Of a stretch of 64,000 nucleotides of DNA, positions 53,785 through 61,500 are shown in pieces (the first letter of the stretch is position 1; each line of letters begins with the position of its first letter). The DNA comes from Agromyces subbeticus DSM 16689 (lineage in GTDB: Bacteria > Actinomycetota > Actinomycetes > Actinomycetales > Microbacteriaceae): assembly GCF_000421565.1 (NCBI RefSeq), contig NZ_ATXG01000001.1:310001-374000 (forward strand), given 5' to 3'. A model generated the notes under the pieces. It was not told the origin of the DNA, did not search any database, and saw nothing but the letters and a program-made list of their open reading frames with translations. The position numbers were made by a program, and so were the translations under genes.

Positions 53785-54594
53785 GTGACCGAAGCACTCC
53801 ATGGGGCGGGGGTCTCGCACCCCCGCTCCCTCGCGTGGCGTCGCGCCGGCTGGCGTCTCGCCGCACTCCTCGTCGTCCTCGCAGGCTGGCTGCTCGCGAG
53901 CGCGACCATCGGCGCGCAGTCGTTGCCCGGGCCATGGGCCGTGCTGCAGGCGCTCCTCGCGCAGCTCGTCGCACCGCAGTTCTGGGTGGCGACCGGCCAG
54001 ACCGTGCTGAGCACGATCCTCGGCCTCGCGGTGGCGAGCATCATCGCGATCCCGACAGGGCTGGCCATCGGAGCGAGCCGCTTCGCGTCAGCGTCGACGC
54101 GCATCATGCTCGACTTCCTCGCCTCGATTCCGCCGGTCAGCTTCCTGCCCCTCGCGCTACTGCTGTTCGGCCCGAGCCTGCCGATGAAGCTCGTGCTCAT
54201 CGGTTACGGATGCTGCTGGCCGCTGCTGATCCGCACGATCGACGCACTCCGCGACATCGACGGCGTGCAGCACGACGTGTGCACGGCGTTCGGGCTGCGC
54301 GCCTCGACCAGATGGCGCCGCGTGTACATCCCGGCTGCGATGCCGGGCATCCTCGTGGGCCTTCGCACCGCCTCGACCATCTCCTTGCTACTGTCGATCG
54401 TCGCGGAGTACATCGGTGGCGCTGACGGGCTCGGCGCCACGCTGACGAAGGCGCAGCAAGACGGCAACGCGGACATCGTGCTCGCAATCGCTGTCGTCAC
54501 CGCTGTTCTCGGCGTGCTGCTGAACCTCGGCATGCAGGCCGTCGAGCGGGCGGCGATCCCGTGGCATCCATCGGTGAGAGGAACGGGCCGATGA
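53785..54594 (+). CDS. SsuC/TauC-type ABC transporter permease
   Basis: A 269-residue membrane protein with about six predicted helices. The first is LAALLVVLAGWLLASATIGA. The coupling region reads DVCTAFGLRASTRWRRVYIPAAMPGIL, the pattern of nitrate/sulfonate/taurine-type permeases. GTG at 53785 follows a CGGAG sequence eight bases upstream. It is 13 bases after the binding-protein stop and overlaps the next permease gene (ATGA). Having two different permease genes suggests a heterodimeric pore, unlike the homodimer of SsuC. Confidence 0.88.
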   Translation: MTEALHGAGVSHPRSLAWRRAGWRLAALLVVLAGWLLASATIGAQSLPGPWAVLQALLAQLVAPQFWVATGQTVLSTILGLAVASIIAIPTGLAIGASRFASASTRIMLDFLASIPPVSFLPLALLLFGPSLPMKLVLIGYGCCWPLLIRTIDALRDIDGVQHDVCTAFGLRASTRWRRVYIPAAMPGILVGLRTASTISLLLSIVAEYIGGADGLGATLTKAQQDGNADIVLAIAVVTAVLGVLLNLGMQAVERAAIPWHPSVRGTGR

Positions 54595-55358
54595 CGATCA
54601 TCCGTCGCGCGGTCATCGCGCTCTGGCTTCCCATTCTGCTCGTATTGCTGTGGTGGTTCGCCTCGGCCTCGTCGACCTCGCTCTTCTTCCCGCCGCTCGC
54701 CGACATCGTCTCGGCGACGAACGCACTGTGGATCTGGGATCACACGATCGTCGATCTCCTCCCGAGCCTGCGCAACATGTTGCTGGGGCTCGGCATCGCC
54801 ACCGCGCTCGGCGTCGCCCTCGGGCTGGTGCTCGGCAGCTTCCCGAGGCTGCTCGCGACGTTCGACCCGGGCATCGAGTTGTTCCGTGCCCTCCCGGCCG
54901 TCGCCATCCTGCCCGTCGCGATCCTCGTGCTGGGTCTCGGCGATTCCATGCGGGTTTTCGTCATCGTGCTCGGCGCCGTCTGGCCGGTGCTCATCAACAC
55001 GACAGCCGCGGTACGCGGTATCGACCCGACCACGCGCGACGTCGAGGCGGCGTTCCGGCTCTCCGCCGCGAGCCGCTTCCTGCGAGTCCGGCTCCCGGCC
55101 GCGCTGCCGCAGATCCTCGCAGGCGTGCGTGTCGCGCTCTACATCTCGGTCGCGCTGATCGTCGTGAGCGAGATGCAGGGCGCTGGAGTCGGCATCGGCC
55201 ACTTCCTGCTCGCATCCCAGCGCAACTGGGCCATCACCGACATGTGGACGGGCATGGTCGTGCTCGGTTTCGTCGGGTACGGCCTGAGCATCCTCTTCCG
55301 CTTCGCCGAACGCGCGCTCCTGCGGGCCTATCCGCCGCAGCGCCTCGGAAAGGACTGA
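54591..55358 (+). CDS. SsuC/TauC-type ABC transporter permease, second subunit
   Basis: A 255-residue membrane protein with about six predicted helices. The start IIRRAVIALWLPILLVLLWWF is the first. The coupling loop is EAAFRLSAASRFLRVRLPAALPQIL. SVALIVVSEMQGAGVGIGHFL and a final aromatic helix are typical of this family. The ATG overlaps the previous stop (ATGA). The ATPase gene begins two bases after its stop. It should assemble with the first permease and the SsuB-like ATPase. Confidence 0.88.
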   Translation: MTIIRRAVIALWLPILLVLLWWFASASSTSLFFPPLADIVSATNALWIWDHTIVDLLPSLRNMLLGLGIATALGVALGLVLGSFPRLLATFDPGIELFRALPAVAILPVAILVLGLGDSMRVFVIVLGAVWPVLINTTAAVRGIDPTTRDVEAAFRLSAASRFLRVRLPAALPQILAGVRVALYISVALIVVSEMQGAGVGIGHFLLASQRNWAITDMWTGMVVLGFVGYGLSILFRFAERALLRAYPPQRLGKD

Positions 55359-55360
55359 TC

Positions 55361-56224
55361 ATGACCATCGCAGACCACCGCACCACTGGAGAGACCGTGC
55401 CCGTCGCATCCGACCCCGCCGCTCCGCTCGTCGAGGTGCGCGGAGTGAGCCACAGCTACACCACGAAAGCCGGCAGCCGAGAGGTGCTCCGCAACATCTC
55501 ATTCTCGGTGAAGCCCCGCGAGTTCGTCTGCATCGTCGGGCCCTCCGGTGTCGGCAAGACCACGATTCTCCGCGACATCGCGGGCCTGCAGGCTGCCACC
55601 TCGGGCGAGGTCCGGGTGGCCGGAACCGCGCTCGCCGGGCCCAGCAACGACATCGGACTCGTGTTCCAGGACTACAGCCGCTCGCTGATGCCGTGGATGA
55701 GCGTCACCGATAATGTCGCGCTGCCGCTTCGAGGCCGGATGTCGCGGACCGAGCGAGATGGCCGCGTGGCATCCGCCCTGCTCGAGGTCGGCCTCGTCGG
55801 CCACGAGGAGAGCCGGCCGTGGCAGCTCTCGGGCGGCATGCAGCAGCGCGTGGCGATCGCACGCGCCCTCGCTTTCGGCGCGCCAGTGCTGCTGATGGAC
55901 GAGCCGTTCGCCTCCGTCGACGCGCAGACACGTGCCGACCTCGAGGATCTCGCCCTGCGAGTTCGGAACGATACAGGCCAGGCGGTCATCCTCATCACTC
56001 ACGACATCGACGAAGCCATCTACCTCGCGGACCGCATCGTCGTGCTCGGCGGCAGGCCAGCATCGGTCGTCGAGGAGATCGAAGTGCCGTTCGGGCCCGA
56101 ACGGCAACAGCTCGTGACCAAGGCGCTGCCGGAGTTCGGTCGCTTGCGAGCGCGAGTTCACCGCCTCATCGAGGACGCCTCCCGTGCGATGACCGGGAGC
56201 ATGCCGGCTGTCGAGGAGTCCTGA
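55361..56224 (+). CDS. SsuB/TauB-type ABC transporter ATP-binding protein
   Basis: A 287-residue ATPase. Walker A is GPSGVGKTT, the Q-loop is VFQDYSRSLMPWM, the signature is QLSGGMQQR, Walker B is VLLMDEPFASVD, and the switch His is in LITHDIDEAIYLADRI. The FQDYSRSLMPW sequence is typical of nitrate/sulfonate/taurine-type importers. A GAAAGGA ribosome site precedes the ATG at 55361. The stop overlaps the VOC gene start (TGATG). Unlike the sugar importers in this window, this transporter has its own ATPase. Confidence 0.9.
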   Translation: MTIADHRTTGETVPVASDPAAPLVEVRGVSHSYTTKAGSREVLRNISFSVKPREFVCIVGPSGVGKTTILRDIAGLQAATSGEVRVAGTALAGPSNDIGLVFQDYSRSLMPWMSVTDNVALPLRGRMSRTERDGRVASALLEVGLVGHEESRPWQLSGGMQQRVAIARALAFGAPVLLMDEPFASVDAQTRADLEDLALRVRNDTGQAVILITHDIDEAIYLADRIVVLGGRPASVVEEIEVPFGPERQQLVTKALPEFGRLRARVHRLIEDASRAMTGSMPAVEES

Positions 56225-56658
56225 TGGCGCCTGCTGCGACCGCGCCGCCGATCAGCGGGCTGCATCATGTCGCGACCCTCGTGCCCGACCTGGCCGCCAG
56301 CCTCGCCTGGTACCGGCGCGTGCTCGGTGCCGTGCGGCTGGATCATCTCGATCACCATGACGCTTCGGGTGAGCTGACCGCCGTGATCGTCGAGATCCCG
56401 AATCTCGGCGGGGTGCTGCAGCTGCGACGATCGGCGGAGCCGCTGCCCGCTCACTACGACCCGCTCACCCTCGAAGTTCGGGACCTCGCCGCCCTGGGGG
56501 AATGGGCGGCTCACCTCCACGCGATCGGCGTGCACCACAGCGGCGTCATCGTGAAGCGCACGGGCCATGGGCTCGAGGCGGAGACTCCGGAAGGAACGAT
56601 CCTGCGCTTCTACACCGCTCCGAGCGGTGGGTTCCGCGCGGTCGAGTTTCAGGAATGA
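56224..56658 (+). CDS. VOC family protein (glyoxalase/extradiol dioxygenase fold)
   Basis: A 144-residue protein with one vicinal-oxygen-chelate module. It starts GLHHVATLVPDLAASLAWYRRVLGA, with a metal-ligand His in HHVA. A middle HYDPLTLEVRDLAAL and a final AETPEGTILRFYTAP, with a Glu in ETPEG, complete the beta-alpha-beta3 pairs. Members include glyoxalases, isomerases and ring-cleaving dioxygenases, and a single-module protein must dimerise. It is translationally coupled to the ATPase gene (TGATG), so it probably acts on the imported compound. The reaction is unknown. Confidence 0.85.
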   Translation: MAPAATAPPISGLHHVATLVPDLAASLAWYRRVLGAVRLDHLDHHDASGELTAVIVEIPNLGGVLQLRRSAEPLPAHYDPLTLEVRDLAALGEWAAHLHAIGVHHSGVIVKRTGHGLEAETPEGTILRFYTAPSGGFRAVEFQE

Positions 56659-56707
56659 TCGAACCGCGCCGGAACAGGATGGATCGAAGGGGCTCTCGTT
56701 GGCGAAG

Positions 56708-57268
56708 ATGACCGAGCAGCGACGCCGGGCCCGGCGAGCGCACTACATCACCGCCGCATGGCGCTGATGACTGCGCGACGGCGTCGCCGCGACCACGATG
56801 CAGAACGTGCTCAGAGAGGCGAAAGGTTCGACCGGCGCCCTCTACGGGTACTTCCCCACCAAGGCGGAGCTCATTCGCGCCGCGATGGCGGAGGGGATGT
56901 CGCAGCTGCGCGACGTGGTCGCGGTGTGGCCGATCGCCGCCGACACGACGCTCGAAGAGTGGCTCGACGCTGTGGCGGGTGGGGTCGACGACCCGGGCCG
57001 GGAGGCAGAGGAGCCGCTGTTCCCGCTCACGCTGCAGGCTTGGGCGCACGCGATGGGCGATGCTGAGACGGCGGCATTCGCGACGAGCTCGCATGATGCT
57101 CTCGTGCGACTCTGGGTCATGCAATTGGAGAGTGCCGGAGTCGCGACCGACCTGGCACATCCGCGAGCCGAAGCGATGGGCCGCATGCTGCGTGGATACA
57201 TCGTCGAGCGCGCGCTCGCCGACGCTCGTGGACGGAACGACCACGGCACGACTGTCAGCTCGAGTTGA
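56708..57268 (+). pseudogene. Broken TetR regulator with two adjacent in-frame stops (TGATGA)
   Basis: From ATG 56708 the frame encodes the first TetR helix, RRAHYITAAWR, and then meets TGA at 56765 and TGA at 56768. The same frame continues without gap as LRDGVAATTM, then KGSTGALYGYFPTKAELIRAAM, the rest of the helix-turn-helix, and a full ligand domain ending at TGA 57268. The stops cut the helix-turn-helix between helices 1 and 2. The downstream part from ATG 56798 (156 residues) lacks a complete DNA-binding domain. This is most simply a recently inactivated regulator, perhaps by paired small indels near 56765-56780. A sequencing error is possible. Its end overlaps the convergent LacI gene by 14 bases. 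Confidence 0.8.
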
Positions 57269-58289
57269 ACGGACCGGCGATCTCGCCCGAGCCGCGTGCG
57301 ATGAGTCGCGTCTCGAGTTGGATGTGCTGCGTGGGGCGGTCGTCTCCCGATACCCGGCGCAGGAGCAGTTCGGCGGCGAGCTGGCCCATGGCGGCCGGAT
57401 CCTGCGCGATCACGGTGATGCCCGGATCGAGCACGTCGCTGAGCTCGAAGTCGTCGAAGCCGAGGAAGGCCGGAAGCGGGCGCGGGCCGTGTTCCTTGAG
57501 ATACCGCAGCAACACGACGCTCCAGCGGTTGTTGCCCGCGAAGATCGCGGTGGGCGGATCATCGAGCTTCTGAACGGTGTCGATGAGCGCCGCTGTGGCG
57601 TCGGCATGCGGCGGTGCCATCACGACCAGTCGGTCGTCATGCTCGATGCCCGCGGTCGTCAGGGCATCGCGGTAGCCGGCGAGACGCTCCGTCGCGGTGT
57701 AGACGGAAGCCGAATCGCCGAAGAACGCGATGCGGCGATGACCGCGGGCGATGAGGTGCTGGGTGCCCGCGGCGGCGCCGCCGCGGTTGTCGGCGAGCAC
57801 GGTGTCGGCACGGATGCCCGGCACCGGCCGGTCGACGAAGACCATCGAGCAGCCGGCATCGAGTTCAGCCCGGAGAAATGCCGAATCGGTGTCGGTGGCC
57901 GGGGCGATGATCAGTCCCGCAGCGCCTCGAGAAGAGAACGACTCGATGATGCGCCGCGAGCGTGTGGGATCTTCGGCGGAGGAGGCGGAGAGCAGGAGGT
58001 AGTCCTGTGCCAGCGCGACGTCTTCGACGGCGCGGCTGAGTACCGAGTAGAACGGGTCGGCCACGTCTTCGAGTACCAGCCCGATCGTGGCGGTCGTGCC
58101 CTGGCGCAGCTGGCGCGCGAACTCGTTGCGGCGGAACCCGAGCTGGTCGATGGCAGTGCGCACCGCCTCGAGGGTCTCGGCACTCACGTAGCCGACGCCG
58201 TTCACGACCCGCGACACCGTCTTCGGACTCACGCCCGATGCAGCGGCGACGTCGCTCATGGTCGCGCGGGCGCGCTGCGGGGACGTCAT
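57255..58289 (-). CDS. LacI family transcriptional regulator
   Basis: A 344-residue repressor. The DNA-binding domain is MSDVAAASGVSPKTVSRVVNG, then QLGFRRNEFARQLRQGTTATIG across the hinge helix. The sensor domain shows DVADPFYSVL, GLIIAPATDTD and a late AFLGFDDFELSDVL. ATG at 58289 is the first start. A second Met ten codons later lies directly before the conserved SDVAAASGVS and could also be used. It is divergent from the GH92 alpha-mannosidase gene. A CAACGTTG palindrome on that gene's -35 element is the expected operator, so it likely represses the mannosidase until a mannose-type inducer is present. Confidence 0.9.
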   Translation of the reverse strand: MTSPQRARATMSDVAAASGVSPKTVSRVVNGVGYVSAETLEAVRTAIDQLGFRRNEFARQLRQGTTATIGLVLEDVADPFYSVLSRAVEDVALAQDYLLLSASSAEDPTRSRRIIESFSSRGAAGLIIAPATDTDSAFLRAELDAGCSMVFVDRPVPGIRADTVLADNRGGAAAGTQHLIARGHRRIAFFGDSASVYTATERLAGYRDALTTAGIEHDDRLVVMAPPHADATAALIDTVQKLDDPPTAIFAGNNRWSVVLLRYLKEHGPRPLPAFLGFDDFELSDVLDPGITVIAQDPAAMGQLAAELLLRRVSGDDRPTQHIQLETRLIARGSGEIAGPFNSS

Positions 58290-58422
58290 ATCGACAGGAT
58301 AGCGGTCGGAGGGGTCCGTGAGACATCGATGTCAGGTAATTCCGGCGATATCGAGGCCCGCTACGGCGAGAACTGAATCAAAGCCCACGAAGTTCGGGGA
58401 TCCACTGGCGACGGATGTAGGA

Positions 58423-58457
58423 CAACGTTGACACACCGGGTGAACTCTCGCTAGGTT
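58423..58457 (+). promoter_or_regulatory. Promoter and LacI-type operator of the GH92 gene
   Basis: TTGACA (58428-58433), an 18-base spacer and TAGGTT (58452-58457) form a good promoter 60 bases before the ATG. The 8-bp palindrome CAACGTTG (58423-58430), within GGACAACGTTGACA and with the central CG of LacI sites, overlaps the -35. The 228-base gap to the divergent LacI gene shows nothing else that I can name. Confidence 0.65.
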
Positions 58458-58517
58458 TGCGCAGGGATGCCTCCCGTGCATCCCTATCCCAGCCGTTTCA
58501 GTGTCGAGAGGCCCCGC

Positions 58518-61500
58518 ATGCCGGAGCGCAATACCCGCAGCATCACCGCCGCGATCAGTACCACCGTCACCACCAGCCGTCGCCCGATTCCGGCATTCCT
58601 CCGCCGCATCAGCGCGCCGCTGCTCGCCGGGGCGCTCGTCGCCGCGGCCATCCCGCTGTCGATCGGGTCGCCTGCGGTCGCGGCGACCAGCACCGCCCTC
58701 GCGGGCGAGCACGATTGGTCGACCTCATTCGAGCCCGGCGAGGCGGTCGCGCCGTTTGCGAACCGCGTCGAACTCGATGTGGCGGACAACGGGGAAGATG
58801 GCGACCCGCTGCAGCAGAACGTCCACGGCGTCAGTGGTGGCAGCCTGTTGTCCAGCGTGGCGCAGGTCACGGCGAGCGGCGAGAACGCACCCGGCGAGGC
58901 GGCGGTGTGGGCCGCCGACAGCAATCCCAACACCAAGTGGCTGGTGTTCTCGGCCACCGGGTGGCTCCAGTACCGGCTCTCCTCCGCAGCGAGCGCCGTC
59001 ACGTACACGCTGACCTCGGCAGACGACGCTCCCGAACGCGACCCGAAGAACTGGGTGCTCAAGGGCTCGAACGACGGAACGACCTGGACGAGCCTCGATA
59101 CCCAGACGAACCAGACGTGGTCGGCCGCCGAGCGCAAGGTCAAGAAGACCTACACGGTCGCGACCCCCGCGGCCTACAGCTACTACCGGCTCGACGGCAT
59201 CGCGAACCACTCGGGCGGCCTCATCCAGCTCGCCGACTGGGACCTCATCGCGAGCGTCGACCCGAACGCGCCCGAGGCGCCCATCACGACCACGATCGGC
59301 ACCGGTCCGACCTCTGGCTACAACATGAAGGCACGCGTGGGCTGGACCGGCATGCACTCGCTCCGGTTCGGCGGCGAGCACAGCGGCGACGGCGCGGCAT
59401 CCGTCACCAATCGCCTCTTCGACGTCGAGATCCCTGTCGGTCAGCGCACTCGCCTGTCGTACATGATCTTCCCCGATCTCACAGCGAACGACCTGCAGTA
59501 CCCCTCGACCTACTCAGCCGTGAATCTGCGCTTCAGCGACGGCACCGAGCTGAGTGACCTCGCCCCGACCGACGTCTACGGCATCGACGCGACGGCGCAC
59601 GGCCAGGGCAGCGGCAAGGTGCTCTACCCGAACCAGTGGAACCAGGTGGAGATCGACCTCGGCACCGTCGCCGCCGGCAAGACGATCACCGCCGTGCAGT
59701 TCTCTTACGACAACCCGGGCGGAGCGGATGCCACCGCCTTCGGCGGCTACGTCGACGACATCGCGATCGAGGCGGAGCCCGCCACGGTCGACGACTCGAG
59801 CCTGACGCACTTCGTCGACACGCGACGCGGCACCAATTCCTCGAGCGCCTTCTCGCGCGGCTCGAACGAGGCGATCACGTCTCTGCCGAACGGATTCAAC
59901 TTCCTCGTTCCCGTCACGAACGCCAGCGCCACGTCGCGCGAGTACTCATGGCAGCAGGACAACACCGAGGCCAACCGCACGCGCTTCGAGGGCCTCGGCA
60001 TCTCGCACGAGCCGAGCCCGTGGATGAGCGACCGCAACCTGTTCTCGGTCATGCCCGTCGCCGGCGCCGCCGCTCCGAGCGGCAACTGGCACACGCGAGC
60101 GGCGACGTTCGGCCACGACAACGAGACGGCGCAACCCGACTACTACGGGGTCGACCTCGACAACGGCGTCACTGCCGAGATGACGCCGACCGACCACGCC
60201 GCCCTCATGAAGTTCACCTTCACGGGCTCCGCCAACAGCGTCGTGCTCGACGCGCCGAACAACGACGGCAGCTTCACCATCGCCGCCGACGGCACCGTCA
60301 CCGGCTGGGTCGAGAACGGCGCGGCGGGGAACACCGGCCGCACACGCATGTTCGTGTCCGGGAGCTTCGATGCGACGCCCACGGCCACTGGCACCGCCTC
60401 CGGCGGTCGCGCGCTCACGAAGTTCGCGACCTTCGACACCTCCGGAGACACGACGGTGGAGCTCCGGTTCGCGACCTCGCTCTTGAGCCTCGACCAGGCC
60501 GCGAAGAATCTCGCGCTCGAGGTGGGCGGCGACAGCTTCGACGAGATCCGCGAGTCGGCACGCACCGCCTGGAACGACCGCCTCGGCGTCATCGAGGTCG
60601 AAGGGGCATCCGAGACCGAGCTGCGCACCCTCTACAGCAACCTGTACCGCCTGAACCTCTACCCCAACTCGCAGTTCGAGAACACGGGCACCGCAGAGGC
60701 CCCGGTCTACAAGTACGCGAGCCCCGTCTCGGCGCAAGTCGGCGCGAGCACCGCGACCACGACCGGCGCGAAGATCGTCGACGGCAAGATGTACGTCAAC
60801 AACGGCTTCTGGGACACGTACCGCACGACCTGGCCCGCCTACGCGATGCTCTACCCCGAGCTCGCCGGCGAACTGGTCGACGGCTTCACGGAGCAGTACC
60901 GTGACGGCGGCTGGATCGCCCGCTGGTCTTCGCCCGGCTACGCGAACATCATGACGGGCACGAGCTCGGATGTCGCCTTCGCCGACGCCTACCTGCGCGG
61001 CGTCGAGCTGCCCGATGCCCTCGCCACCTACGACGCCGCGATCAAGAACGCCAACACGCCGTCGGCGAACGAGAACGTCGGCCGCAAGAGCCTCGCGACC
61101 TCGACCTTCCTCGGCTACACGCCGGCCTCGCAGGGCGAGAGCGTCTCATGGGCCACGGAGGGCTACATCAACGACTACGGCATCGGGAACATGGCCGCGG
61201 CCCTCGCGGATGACCCGAACACGCCGGCCGATCGCGTCGCGCAGTTGCGTGAGGAGAGCGAGTACTACCTCGACCGCGCCACGGCGTACGTGAACCTGTT
61301 CGACCCGGCGATCGAGTTCTTCCAGGCACGCAACGCCGATGGCACCTTCGCCACCCCGGCTGCGCAGTACAACCCCAAGGCCTGGTGGGGCCCGTACACC
61401 GAGACGAACGGCTGGAACTTCGCGTTCCACGCCCCGCAGGACCCGCAGGGTCTCGCCAACCTCTACGGCGGCGACCAGGGCATGGAAGACAAGCTCGACG

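Noticed and set aside
56765..56770. Programmed recoding (selenocysteine or stop read-through) at TGATGA in the TetR gene.
   Set aside because: Two consecutive stops in a regulator, with no SECIS-like hairpin or slippery sequence and no reason for such residues in a helix-turn-helix, point to a plain mutation.
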